A DNA stretch of 64,000 nucleotides, taken from Streptomyces glaucescens. Lineage in GTDB: Bacteria > Actinomycetota > Actinomycetes > Streptomycetales > Streptomycetaceae. Under the pieces are notes generated by a model, which made no database searches, was not told the origin of the DNA, and saw only the letters and a program-made list of their open reading frames with translations. The stretch covers positions 1,272,501 to 1,336,500 of the forward strand of contig NZ_CP009438.1 of the NCBI RefSeq assembly GCF_000761215.1, written 5' to 3'. The position numbers and the translations under genes are program-made. Shown here piece after piece: positions 1 to 8,716 of the stretch (position 1 is the stretch's first letter; every line of letters begins with the position of its first letter).

Positions 1-74
1 ATACGCTGCTGCTCAGTGCATCGTCCGGGACAGACAGTGACGGCCCATCCATCTCCACCCCTGGGAGGCTTCCC

Positions 75-524
75 ATGACCACCGTGACGTCCCCGCTCGC
101 AGGACGCGCCATCGGACTGGCCGCCGTGCCCGATCCGGTCTTCTCCGGGGCCATGGTCGGCCCGGGCACCGCCATCGACCCCGTACGCGAGCCCTCCGAG
201 GCGGTCGCCCCCGTCGACGGAGTCATCGTCTCCCTCCACCCCCACGCCTTCGTGGTCGTCGACCCGGACGGGCACGGGGTGCTCACCCACCTCGGCATCG
301 ACACCGTGCAGCTCAACGGCGAGGGCTTCGAGCTGCTGGTGAACAAGGGCGACACCGTGACGCGCGGCCAGGCCGTCGTGCGCTGGGACCCGGCGGCCGT
401 CGAGGCGGCCGGCAAGTCCCCGGTCTGCCCCGTGGTGGCGCTCGAAGCCACCGCCGAGGCGCTCTCCGAGCTGCGCGAGGACGGAGACGTCAAGGTCGGC
501 GACGGCCTTTTCGTCTGGAAGTGA
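75..524 (+). CDS. crr: PTS glucose-family EIIA component (EIIA-Crr)
   Basis: This is the cytoplasmic EIIA protein of the phosphotransferase system. It takes phosphate from HPr and passes it to sugar-specific EIIB domains. The 149-residue product is a single-domain EIIA of the Crr type. His72, in the motif THLGIDTV, is the expected phosphorylated histidine, and His57 in HPHAF fits the second active-site histidine. The ATG is preceded by GGGAGG at good spacing. ptsI follows 78 bp downstream on the same strand, so the two are probably co-transcribed. In Streptomyces, crr and ptsI serve N-acetylglucosamine and fructose uptake and belong to the DasR regulon (known for the genus). Any operator would mostly lie upstream of the window. 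Confidence 0.95.
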   Translation: MTTVTSPLAGRAIGLAAVPDPVFSGAMVGPGTAIDPVREPSEAVAPVDGVIVSLHPHAFVVVDPDGHGVLTHLGIDTVQLNGEGFELLVNKGDTVTRGQAVVRWDPAAVEAAGKSPVCPVVALEATAEALSELREDGDVKVGDGLFVWK

Positions 525-602
525 CGTCACGCCGCCGTGGGGCGGCCAGGCAGGACAACCATCGCGGCGGCGGGGTCCGCCGCACTATCGGAGACGGGTG
601 AG

Positions 603-2273
603 ATGGAGACAACGCTGCGAGGCGTCGGCGTGAGCCACGGGGTGGCGATCGGCGAGGTTCGGCACATGGGGACGGCGGTGCTCGAACCGCCCGCCAAGCA
701 GATCCCGGCCGAGGAGGCGGAGCGCGAACAGGGGCGCGCCCGCCAGGCCGTGGACGCGGTGGCGGCCGACCTGATGGCGCGCGGCAACCTGGCGGGCGGC
801 GAGGCCCAGGCCGTGCTCGAGGCGCAGGCCATGATGGCCCAGGATCCCGAGCTGATCGCGGACGTGGACCGGCGGATCGCCGTGGGCAGCACGGCCGAGC
901 GTGCCGTGTACGACGCGTTCGCCGCCTACCGGGACCTGCTGGCCGGTGCCGGTGAGTACCTGGCCGGTCGCGTCGCCGACCTCGATGACGTGCGGAACCG
1001 TATCGTCGCCCGGCTGCTGGGCGTGCCGATGCCGGGTGTGCCGGACAGCGACGAGCCGTACGTGCTGGTCGCCCGGGACCTGGCTCCGGCGGACACGGCG
1101 CTGCTCGACCCGGCGCTGGTGCTGGGCTTCGTGACCGAGGAGGGCGGGCCGACCAGCCACAGCGCGATCCTGGCGCGGGCGCTCGGGGTGCCGGCCGTGG
1201 TGGCGCTGCCGGGCGCCGGTGAGCTGGCCGAGGGCACGATCGTCGCCGTCGACGGAAGCAGCGGCGAGGTCTTCGTGGACCCGACCGAGGAGAAGAAGGC
1301 GCAGCTCGAGGCGGCGGCCGCCGAGCGCAGGGCCGCGCTGGCGGGGTCGACGGGGCCGGGGGTCACGTCCGACGGTCACAAGGTGCCGCTGCTGGCCAAC
1401 ATCGGCGGGCCCGCGGACGTGGCCGCGGCGGTCGAGGCCGGCGCGGAGGGTGTCGGTCTGTTCCGGACCGAGTTCCTGTTCCTGGACGACAACAAGAACG
1501 CTCCGTCCGAGGAGAAGCAGGTCGAGGCCTACCGGCAGGTGCTCGAGGCGTTCCCGGAGGGCCGGGTCGTGGTGCGGGTGCTCGACGCCGGCGCGGACAA
1601 GCCGCTGGACTTCCTGACCCCGGCGGACGAGCCGAACCCGGCGCTCGGTGTGCGCGGGCTGCGCACGCTGCTGGACCACCCCGAGGTGCTGCGCACCCAG
1701 CTCACGGCGCTGGCGAAGGCGGCCGAGGGGCTGCCGGTCCACCTCGAGGTGATGGCGCCGATGGTGGCGGACCGCACGGACGCCCGGGCGTTCGCCGACG
1801 CGTGCCGGGCGGCCGGGGTGCGGGCCAAGTTCGGTGCGATGGTGGAGATCCCGTCGGCGGCGCTGCGGGCCCGCTCGATCCTCCAGGAGGTCGAGTTCCT
1901 GTCGCTGGGGACGAACGACCTCGCGCAGTACACCTTCGCCGCCGACCGTCAGGTCGGTGCGGTGTCCCGTCTGCAGGACCCGTGGCAGCCGGCGCTGCTC
2001 GACCTGGTCGCGCTGTCCGCCGAGGCGGCGAGGGCCGAGGGGAAGAGCTGCGGTGTGTGCGGTGAGGCGGCGTCCGACCCGCTGCTCGCGTGTGTGCTGA
2101 CCGGTCTGGGGGTCACCTCCCTGTCCATGGGTGCGGCGTCGATTCCGTATGTGCGGGCGACGCTGGCGAAGTACACGCTGGCGCAGTGCGAGCGTGCGGC
2201 CGCGGCCGCGCGTGCCGCCGACACGGCCGAGGAGGCGCGCGGCGCCGCTCAGGCGGTGCTGTCCGGCGAGTAG
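603..2273 (+). CDS. ptsI: PTS enzyme I (phosphoenolpyruvate-protein phosphotransferase)
   Basis: Enzyme I autophosphorylates from phosphoenolpyruvate and hands the phosphate to HPr, starting the PTS relay in the cytoplasm. The reading frame stays open from 537, but the ATG at 603 gives the usual N-terminus (METTLRGVGVSHG) and a normal 556-residue length. His186 in GGPTSHSAI is the phosphorylated histidine of the swivelling domain. The C-terminal PEP-binding barrel carries LGTNDLAQYTFAADR and the cysteine loop CGVCGEAASDP. It lies directly downstream of crr, and a strong hairpin terminator follows the stop codon. HPr is not encoded in this window. Confidence 0.96.
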   Translation: METTLRGVGVSHGVAIGEVRHMGTAVLEPPAKQIPAEEAEREQGRARQAVDAVAADLMARGNLAGGEAQAVLEAQAMMAQDPELIADVDRRIAVGSTAERAVYDAFAAYRDLLAGAGEYLAGRVADLDDVRNRIVARLLGVPMPGVPDSDEPYVLVARDLAPADTALLDPALVLGFVTEEGGPTSHSAILARALGVPAVVALPGAGELAEGTIVAVDGSSGEVFVDPTEEKKAQLEAAAAERRAALAGSTGPGVTSDGHKVPLLANIGGPADVAAAVEAGAEGVGLFRTEFLFLDDNKNAPSEEKQVEAYRQVLEAFPEGRVVVRVLDAGADKPLDFLTPADEPNPALGVRGLRTLLDHPEVLRTQLTALAKAAEGLPVHLEVMAPMVADRTDARAFADACRAAGVRAKFGAMVEIPSAALRARSILQEVEFLSLGTNDLAQYTFAADRQVGAVSRLQDPWQPALLDLVALSAEAARAEGKSCGVCGEAASDPLLACVLTGLGVTSLSMGAASIPYVRATLAKYTLAQCERAAAAARAADTAEEARGAAQAVLSGE

Positions 2274-2302
2274 TCCGGCCCGCCCGGTGCTGTTCGCCGG
2301 CC

Positions 2303-2338
2303 GCAGGGGCGCTCCGCCTTCGGGTGGGGCGCCCCTGC
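2303..2338. terminator. Bidirectional hairpin terminator between ptsI and the convergent gene
   Basis: A 16-bp stem (two G-U wobbles) closes on a TTCG tetraloop. Left arm 2303-2318, loop 2319-2322, right arm 2323-2338. It starts 29 bp after the ptsI stop and ends 5 bp from the stop of the convergent minus-strand gene, so it can serve both. Confidence 0.8.
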
Positions 2339-2343
2339 CGCGT

Positions 2344-3237
2344 TCAGTGCCGGTGCCGGTGGGGTGCGGGTCCGAGGTCGCCGAGGTCGGGCGGGGCGCA
2401 GTAGTCGACCCCTGATTCGGGTGAGATCAGCTCTCCGGATTCCGCGTCGGTGCAGTAGGCGTCGAAGACCTCGCCCGCGGTGAGGGGTTCGAGTCCGTTG
2501 CCGCGCATCCGCCAGCCGTAGACGCGGTCGGCGGTGCCGGGTGCGCTGGTGCGCATGACGAGTCCGCCGGGGCCGCGGGTGGCGATGCCGAGGGCGAGGA
2601 CGGTGGTGAACTCCAGGGCCTCGGTCTCGTCGAGTTCGGTCGTGCCGTCGTGGTCGTCGGCGTGGAGGACGGCGACCACGGGTTCGGCGGCGCCGGAGAC
2701 GCTGCAGACGAGGTGCCGGCGGCCCGGCGGGGCGGTGTCGAGGATGCGGACGAGGAGGGCGGAGGCGTGGGTGAAGGCGGAGCGGCCGAGGTCCTCGCCG
2801 CAGGTCGCGCAGGTGCCGAGCCGGGCGAGGAGGGCGGAGGCGTAGTCCCAGGTGGCCTGGCGGACGGCTTCGTCGACGAGGGTGGGCACGAGGTCGGTGA
2901 GGGGCTGGCCCTCGTAGGGAACGGTGGGGCCGGTGGCGGCGAGTTCGGCGGTGAAGCGGCCGCGGCTGGCCGGGGTGTCGGGGTCGAGGCCCCGGTCCGC
3001 GCAGTAGTCGGCGTACTCCTCGGGGTCGAAGAGGGCGACCGTGGTGTGGGTGCCCTGGGCGGCTCGGGTCTTGAGGAGCGCCTCGACCTGCTGGAGGTAG
3101 ATCCGGTGGTCCTCGAAGGTGAAGCTGCGGTAGCGCCGCATGGCACGGAAGTCGTGCTCGTCGGTGAGCAGGCCGATGGTGCCGGCGATCTCGCGGCGCA
3201 GGACGCGTCGCATGGTCAGGTCGTCGGTGTGCGTCAT
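2344..3237 (-). CDS. Unrecognised cytoplasmic protein of 297 residues
   Basis: I do not recognise the family. The frame opens at 3255, but the ATG at 3237 is preceded by a clear AGGGGGAAAC ribosome site, so I take that start. The protein is acidic, with no signal peptide or membrane segment. It has a CxxC motif (TCATCGEDLG) in the middle, scattered cysteines near the C-terminus and a histidine-rich tail (PHRHRH). The N-terminal half is helical and charged. Codon use matches its neighbours. It stands alone on the minus strand, converges on ptsI and follows the acetoacetyl-CoA synthetase gene, from which a terminator separates it. Nothing in the context points to a role. Confidence 0.75.
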   Translation of the reverse strand: MTHTDDLTMRRVLRREIAGTIGLLTDEHDFRAMRRYRSFTFEDHRIYLQQVEALLKTRAAQGTHTTVALFDPEEYADYCADRGLDPDTPASRGRFTAELAATGPTVPYEGQPLTDLVPTLVDEAVRQATWDYASALLARLGTCATCGEDLGRSAFTHASALLVRILDTAPPGRRHLVCSVSGAAEPVVAVLHADDHDGTTELDETEALEFTTVLALGIATRGPGGLVMRTSAPGTADRVYGWRMRGNGLEPLTAGEVFDAYCTDAESGELISPESGVDYCAPPDLGDLGPAPHRHRH

Positions 3238-3307
3238 GTTTCCCCCTGTGCACACGGTCGGTCAATGCTCACTCACCGTAACGGGGAGCACTGACAGCGG
3301 CGGGCGA

Positions 3308-3347
3308 GCGGCCTCGGACGGCCGGGGTTGCGGGCGTCCGAGGCCGC
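3308..3347 (-). terminator. Hairpin terminator after acetoacetyl-CoA synthetase
   Basis: Perfect 13-bp stem (3308-3320 with 3335-3347) and a 14-nt G-rich loop, beginning 21 bp past the stop codon of the minus-strand synthetase gene. It separates that gene from the following unrecognised gene. Confidence 0.7.
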
Positions 3348-3368
3348 GGGGGGTCTTCGGTGGCGGGG

Positions 3369-5336
3369 TCAGGCGCGCTCGCGGGCCAGGTTCTCGTAGA
3401 AGCGGAGCAGGTCGAGGTTGTCGATGGAGCCGGGGTTGACGGCCTTCTCCAGAGGGGTGCCCTGGAGCAGTCTCTTGACCGGGACCTCGATGCGCTTGCC
3501 GGTGAGGGTGTGCGGGATGCCGGGCACCGCGATGATCTCGTCGGGGACGTGGCGCGGGGAGAGCTGTTCGCGGATGGTCCGCTTGACGCGGTTCAGGAGG
3601 GCCTCGTCGAGGACGGCTCCGGGGGCCAGGTGGACGAAGAGGGGCATCCAGTAGCCGCCGTCGGGCTGTTCGATGCCGATGACGAGTGATTCCCTGATCT
3701 CGGGGAGGCGCTCGACGGCTTCGTAGATGTCGGCGGACCCCATCCGCACGCCCTGCCGGTTGAGGGTGGAGTCGGAGCGGCCGTGGATGACGACGGAGCC
3801 GCGGGAGGTGACGGTGATCCAGTCGCCGTGGCGCCAGACGCCGGGGTAGGTGTCGAAGTAGCTGTCGTGGTAGCGGCTGCCGTCGGGGTCGTTCCAGAAG
3901 TAGATCGGCATGGACGGCATGGGGTTGGTGACGACGAGTTCGCCGACCTCGTCGGTGAGGGGCTTGCCGCTCGGGTCCCAGGACTGCAGGTCGGTGCCGA
4001 GGCCGGGGGCCTGGAGTTCGCCGATGTGGACGGGGAGGGTGGGCACGGCGCCGGCGAAGCAGGAGCAGACGTCGGTGCCGCCGCTGACGGAGGCGATCCA
4101 CAGGTCGTCGCGGACCTCGTCGTGGAGCCAGCGGAAGCCGTCGGGGGGGAGCGGGGAGCCGGTGGTCGCGACGCAGCGCACGGCGGAGAGGTCGTGGTCC
4201 CGTCCGGGGTGCACCTCTGCCTTGCGGCAGGCCATGACGTAGGCGGCCGAGGTGCCGTAGAGGGTGGCTCGGGTGCGTTCGGCGATGCGCCACTGGGCGC
4301 CGGTGTCGGGATGTCCCGGGCTGCCGTCGTAGAGGACGATCGTGGTGCCGGTCAGGAGGCCGGAGACGAGGAAGTTCCACATCATCCAGCCCGTCGAGGT
4401 GTACCAGAAGAAGCGGTCCCCGGGGCCCAGGTCGCAGTGCAGGCCGAGCTGCTTGAGGTGTTCGACGAGGATGCCGCCCTGCGACTGGACGATCGGCTTG
4501 GGCAGGCCGGTGGTGCCGGACGAGTAGAGGACCCACAGCGGGTGGTCGAAGGGGACCTGCTCGAACTCGGGGTCCACGTCCGCGCCCGTCAGGGCCGCCC
4601 ACTCGACGGCTCCCTCGGGGGCTCCGGTGCCGAGGAGGGGGACGTGGACGACGGCGCGCAGGGTGGGCAGCTCGCGGCGCAGCTCGGCGACGGTCTCGCG
4701 GCGGTCGTGTTCCTTGCCGCCGTAGCGGTAGCCGTCGACGGTGAACAGGACGACCGGTTCGACCTGCTGGAAGCGGTCGAGGACGCTGCGGGCGCCGAAG
4801 TCGGGGGCGCAGGAGGTCCAGACGCCGCCCACGGCCGCGGTGGCCAGGAGGGCGACGACGGCTTCCGGGATGTTGGGGAGGTAGCCGCTGACGCGGTCGC
4901 CGGGGCGTACGCCGAGGGCGCGCAGCTCGGCGGCCAGGGAACCCACCTGGCGGCGCAGCTCGGACCAGGTCACGGCGCGGGGCTCGTGGGTCTCGTCGAC
5001 GCAGAGGAGGGCCGGTTCGCCGGCGCGGGTGGCGGCGGCGCGCAGGGCGTGTTCGGCGTAGTTCAGGGTGGCTCCGGGGAACCACTGGGCGCCGGGCATG
5101 GTGCGGTCGCCGAGCACGCGCGCGTAGGGGGTGGAGAAGCGGACGTCGAACCATTCGGTGACGGCTTTCCAGAACGTGTCCAGCTCCTCGACGGACCAGC
5201 GGTGCAGTGCCGCGTAGCCGCCCTGGGCGGGGGCGCCGTGGTGCTCGGCGGCCCAGGCCTGGAACCTGGTGATCTGTGCCTGGGCGATGCGTTCCGGATC
5301 GGGCTGCCAGAGCGGCTGGGGGTTCAGGGTCGACAT
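3369..5336 (-). CDS. acsA: Acetoacetyl-CoA synthetase (AMP-forming)
   Basis: Activates acetoacetate to acetoacetyl-CoA through an acyl-adenylate in the cytoplasm, allowing ketone-body or leucine-derived acetoacetate to be reused. The 655-residue protein belongs to the ANL adenylating family. It has an N-terminal ACAS region, the phosphate-binding motif YSSGTTGLPKPIVQ, the A5-type WYTSTGWMMWN, the acceptor loop GVRMGSADIYEAVE and the C-terminal lysine motif LTGKRIEVPVKRLL. The conserved TGWMMWN and RMGSADIY signatures separate it from acetyl-CoA synthetase. The minus-strand frame stays open far upstream, which is high-GC spill-over. The ATG at 5336 has GGGAGC upstream and gives a normal N-terminus. 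It is divergent from the GH31 gene. Confidence 0.92.
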   Translation of the reverse strand: MSTLNPQPLWQPDPERIAQAQITRFQAWAAEHHGAPAQGGYAALHRWSVEELDTFWKAVTEWFDVRFSTPYARVLGDRTMPGAQWFPGATLNYAEHALRAAATRAGEPALLCVDETHEPRAVTWSELRRQVGSLAAELRALGVRPGDRVSGYLPNIPEAVVALLATAAVGGVWTSCAPDFGARSVLDRFQQVEPVVLFTVDGYRYGGKEHDRRETVAELRRELPTLRAVVHVPLLGTGAPEGAVEWAALTGADVDPEFEQVPFDHPLWVLYSSGTTGLPKPIVQSQGGILVEHLKQLGLHCDLGPGDRFFWYTSTGWMMWNFLVSGLLTGTTIVLYDGSPGHPDTGAQWRIAERTRATLYGTSAAYVMACRKAEVHPGRDHDLSAVRCVATTGSPLPPDGFRWLHDEVRDDLWIASVSGGTDVCSCFAGAVPTLPVHIGELQAPGLGTDLQSWDPSGKPLTDEVGELVVTNPMPSMPIYFWNDPDGSRYHDSYFDTYPGVWRHGDWITVTSRGSVVIHGRSDSTLNRQGVRMGSADIYEAVERLPEIRESLVIGIEQPDGGYWMPLFVHLAPGAVLDEALLNRVKRTIREQLSPRHVPDEIIAVPGIPHTLTGKRIEVPVKRLLQGTPLEKAVNPGSIDNLDLLRFYENLARERA

Positions 5337-5549
5337 GGGGCGGCTCCCGGACTGTGCGCGTCGTGTGCGTCCTCCGCGCACGTGCTGGGGTGTGCGCGTG
5401 ACGCGGCTGACACGGACGATGCCATGTGATCGACTTCTGCACCAGGGTGCGCCGCACATAGTCCCTCTCGTGAAGATGTGGTCGCGGCACGGGTGAACGG
5501 CAGTTGAACGACACCCGCGTACCGTCCGAACAGTGGCAGGGTGAGCAGC

Positions 5550-7916
5550 ATGGACGGTCGTGACCTGGTGCGTTCGTTGAAGGCGGTCGGTTCCGTGGGG
5601 GCGGCGCAGGGGTTGCGTACCGTGCGGGCGGCCTGGCGCAGGCGGCGGGCCGACGCCGTGGGGCTGCCGCCGCGCGGTGCGGAGCGCGCGCGGGTGCCCG
5701 GTGTGCTGGAGTCGGCGGAGCCGGGGCCCGGCGGGGGCACGCTGCGGTTCGGCGGCTCGCGGCTGCGGATCGCGGTCACGGTGGGCGGCGCGGTCTTCTG
5801 GGGCTGGGACGGGGCCGGTCCGGAGCCGTCGTACGCGCTCGCCGGACGCTGTCCGGATCCCGATCCGCGGGCCGTACTGGAGCCGGACAAGGACGGTGGC
5901 TGGCGGGTGGTGGCCGAGCGGATGACGGTGGTGGTGTCGCGGCTGGGGGCGATCGAGGTGCGCACTCCCGGTGGGGTGACGCTGCGCCGTGATCTGCCGC
6001 CCCGGTGGTGGGAGCCGGCCGGCGGGGGCCCGGCGCGCTGGACGCAGCGGTCGGAGGTGCCGGCGGACGCGCGGTTCTTCGGGCTGGGCGGCCGGGCGTC
6101 GGGGCCTCGGCTGCGGGACGGCGCGTACCGGCTGTGGAACAGCGATCCCGGGCGGGCCTTCGCGCCGGGGGACGATCCGCTGTACATCACCATGCCGGTG
6201 CAGTGGGTGGTGAGCGACGCGGGCACGCACCTGGCCTTCCACGACAGCACATGGGACGGCACGGTGCTGCTGCGGGAGGGCGTCGAAGGCGCCGGCTCGG
6301 GCCACGACCGGGCGGGGACGAGCGAGCTGCGGATGGAGGGCGGTCCGCTGCGCTGCTGGGTGATGGTCGGCACCCCCGCGCGCGTGCTGCTCGCCTGGGC
6401 CTCGCTGACGGGGGCGCCGGCGCTGCCGCCGGCGTGGGCGCTGGGTCACCATCACGGGGGGTGGGGCTTCGGCAGTGAGGAGGAGGTGCGGCGGGTCGTC
6501 GCGGGCTACCGGGAGCGCGGTCTGCCGCTGGACGCGGTCCACCTGGACATCGATCACCACGAGGAGCGCCGGGTCTTCACCGTGGACCCGGACCGCTTTC
6601 CCAAGCTGCCGCAGCTGGCGGAGGAGCTGCGGCAGGACGGGATCCGGCTGGTGTCGGTCGTGGACGCGGCGGTGAAGGCCGAGCCGGGCGACGCCGTGTA
6701 CGACGGCGGCACGGCGGGGGACGCGTTCGTGCGGGACGCGTCGGGGCGGCTGGTGCGGGGGCCGGCGAGGTCCGGGGAGTCGGTGTTCCCGGACTTCACG
6801 CACGCGCGCGTGCGGCGGTGGTGGGGCGGGCTCTACGAGGAGCGGCTGGACCGGGGTTTCTCGGGGTTCTGGCACGGCATGAACGAACCGACCTCGTTCG
6901 CGGCGTTCGGCGAGACGACGCTGCCCCGGTCGGCCCGGCACGCGCTGGACGGGCGCGGGGGTGATCACCGCGAGGCGCACAACGTCTACGCGCTGTGCAT
7001 GGCGCGGGCCGGGTACGAGGGGCTGGCCGGGCTGGCGCCGGACCGGCGCCCGTTCGTCGTGTCGCGCTCCGGCTGGGCCGGGATGCAGCGTTACGGCGGG
7101 GCGTGGTCGGGTGAGGTGGCGACGGGCTGGGGCGGGCTGCGGGCGTCGCTGGCGCTGGTGCTGGGGCTCGGCCTGTGCGGGGTGCCGTACTCGGGGCCTG
7201 ATGTGGGCGACCGGGACGGCACTCCCGATCCGGAGCTGTTCCTGCGCTGGTTCCAGCTCGGCGCGTATCTGCCGCTGTTCCGCACCCACGCGGGTCCGGG
7301 GGCGGGGCCCAGGGAGCCGTGGGAGTTCGGGCCGGAGGTGCTGCAGCACGCGCGCGGGGCGCTGCTGGAGCGGCGGCGGCTGCTGCCGTACTTCGTGACG
7401 CTGGCGCAGCTGGCCCGGCGTACGGGGGCGCCCTTCGTACGGCCGGTGTGGTGGGGGGCGCCGGAGGAGCGGGCGCTGCGCGACTGTGAGGACGCCTTCC
7501 TGCTGGGCGACTGCCTGCTGGTGGCGCCGGTGCTGGATCCTGGTGTGCGGCGGCGGACGGTGCAGCTGCCGCGCGGGCGCTGGTACGACACGGCCACGGG
7601 GCGCGCGTACGAGGGGCCCGGGCGGGTGGCGGCCGACGCTCCCCTGTCGCGGATCCCGGTGTTCGCGCGCGCGGGTGCCGTGCTGCCGGTGCGCGGGGAC
7701 GACGGTGGTCCGGAGCTGGAGGTGTGGGCTCCCGCGCGGGGGCGGGCGGGTGGCGGGCTGGTGGTGCCGGACGCCGGGGAGGGCTGGGAGGAGCCCGCTG
7801 TCGAGCGCTATGTGGCCCGCCGTTCGGGCCGGCGGGTGGTGGTCGAACGGGACGGTGGGGGCGGGCCGGCCGAGCCGCCCTGCCCGGTGCGGATCCGCGG
7901 GCTCGCGGAGGGGTGA
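5550..7916 (+). CDS. GH31-family glycoside hydrolase with altered catalytic residues
   Basis: A cytoplasmic protein of 788 residues with the GH31 (alpha-glucosidase/xylosidase) layout: beta-sandwich N-terminus, barrel with HLDIDHHEERRVFTVDPDRFP, the nucleophile loop, an acid/base loop, GVPYSGPDVG, LPLFRTHAG and C-terminal sandwich domains. The nucleophile loop reads FWHGMNEP, so Gly443 sits where WxDMNEP has the catalytic Asp. The acid/base loop reads WSGE, so Glu522 sits where W-x-G-D has Asp. Both codons (GGC, GAG) are one base from an Asp codon. Activity is therefore doubtful. The ATG at 5550 is chosen for the AGGGTGAG site just upstream; a GTG at 5541 is possible. No signal peptide. Confidence 0.85.
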   Translation: MDGRDLVRSLKAVGSVGAAQGLRTVRAAWRRRRADAVGLPPRGAERARVPGVLESAEPGPGGGTLRFGGSRLRIAVTVGGAVFWGWDGAGPEPSYALAGRCPDPDPRAVLEPDKDGGWRVVAERMTVVVSRLGAIEVRTPGGVTLRRDLPPRWWEPAGGGPARWTQRSEVPADARFFGLGGRASGPRLRDGAYRLWNSDPGRAFAPGDDPLYITMPVQWVVSDAGTHLAFHDSTWDGTVLLREGVEGAGSGHDRAGTSELRMEGGPLRCWVMVGTPARVLLAWASLTGAPALPPAWALGHHHGGWGFGSEEEVRRVVAGYRERGLPLDAVHLDIDHHEERRVFTVDPDRFPKLPQLAEELRQDGIRLVSVVDAAVKAEPGDAVYDGGTAGDAFVRDASGRLVRGPARSGESVFPDFTHARVRRWWGGLYEERLDRGFSGFWHGMNEPTSFAAFGETTLPRSARHALDGRGGDHREAHNVYALCMARAGYEGLAGLAPDRRPFVVSRSGWAGMQRYGGAWSGEVATGWGGLRASLALVLGLGLCGVPYSGPDVGDRDGTPDPELFLRWFQLGAYLPLFRTHAGPGAGPREPWEFGPEVLQHARGALLERRRLLPYFVTLAQLARRTGAPFVRPVWWGAPEERALRDCEDAFLLGDCLLVAPVLDPGVRRRTVQLPRGRWYDTATGRAYEGPGRVAADAPLSRIPVFARAGAVLPVRGDDGGPELEVWAPARGRAGGGLVVPDAGEGWEEPAVERYVARRSGRRVVVERDGGGGPAEPPCPVRIRGLAEG

Positions 7917-7952
7917 GAGCCACGCGGGAGCGGGAGCCCGCCGTGGGCGGAG

Positions 7953-8140
7953 CTAGGGCCTGTCGTTTGGATCACCCCGGCGTCGCGGGGCCTGGCACGC
8001 GCATCCGCGGCGTTGTCGTCGGTCGCCGACGCTCCGCGTCGACTCCCTCACCGCCTCGCAGCCGCACGCACCAGACCCCGCTCGGGTCGGTCGAGAGGCT
8101 CCGGACCTCAAGCCGGGCTGATCCAAACGAAAGGCCCTAG
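7953..8140. mobile_element. MITE-like inverted-repeat element, 188 bp
   Basis: Two 22-bp terminal inverted repeats (7953-7974 and 8119-8140, one mismatch, outer end CTAGGGCC) bound 144 bp with no open frame of note. Each end has TA next to GGGCC, which would fit duplication of a TA target by an IS630/Tc1- or IS427-type transposase. No transposase is encoded, so the element would be non-autonomous. Its right end overlaps the last codon of the Nudix gene: the TAG stop at 8137-8139 lies inside the terminal repeat. The family assignment is inferred; the repeats themselves are plain in the sequence. Confidence 0.75.
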
Positions 8141-8676
8141 GCGTAGCGGCCCTCGAACCAGGCTCGGACGGCCAGGGTGTGCAGCGGGAAGGCCAGTTCC
8201 TCGGGTCCGCGCAGGAGGTGCCAGCCCTCCGTCTCGTCGGTGGCGGCGGAGGCGGGCAGTTCGTCGGCGGGGCGCTCGGGGAGCAGCCCGAACAGCAGCA
8301 GGTGGCCGTCCGGGGAGGACGCGGCGTCGATGAGGCGGACGTCGTGGGCCGCCGCGTCGATGCCGGTCTCCTCCTTGAGTTCGCGGACGACGGCCTGGCG
8401 CCAGTCCTCGCGGTGGTCGACGTAGCCTCCGGGCAGTGCGACGCCTCCCCGCGCGGGGGGCACGGTGCGGGTGATCACGACGAGGGCGGTGCCCTGGGCG
8501 TCGCGCACGGGCTGCAGCGCGACCGCGACGGGCAGGGGGTTGCGGTAGGCGACGGAGCCGCAGGAGGGGCAGGTGCGGGGCCAGTCGCGGGCGCCCTCTC
8601 CGTAGGGCGTTCCGCAGCTCGAACAGTGGGAGCCGGGGCCGGAGTTGGCGAGCTGGGGTTCGGACACGCCGCGCAC
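8137..8676 (-). CDS. Nudix hydrolase with N-terminal zinc ribbon
   Basis: A 179-residue cytoplasmic protein. A CxxC...CxxC zinc ribbon (CSSCG and CPSCG) lies within the first 45 residues, followed by a complete Nudix box (GYVDHREDWRQ, then RELKEETGI), so metal binding and pyrophosphohydrolase activity look intact. The zinc ribbon plus Nudix pairing resembles NUDIX proteins of the NudC/YjaD side of the family, but the substrate cannot be told. GTG at 8676 is taken as start; a second GTG at 8667 is equally possible because neither has a strong ribosome site. The stop codon lies within the terminal repeat of the MITE-like element, so the 3' end may have been reshaped by insertion. Confidence 0.88.
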   Translation of the reverse strand: MRGVSEPQLANSGPGSHCSSCGTPYGEGARDWPRTCPSCGSVAYRNPLPVAVALQPVRDAQGTALVVITRTVPPARGGVALPGGYVDHREDWRQAVVRELKEETGIDAAAHDVRLIDAASSPDGHLLLFGLLPERPADELPASAATDETEGWHLLRGPEELAFPLHTLAVRAWFEGRYA

Positions 8677-8716
8677 TGTATCCGATCGTGGAGAGGGCGT
8701 CCCGTGGGGTGGCTGG

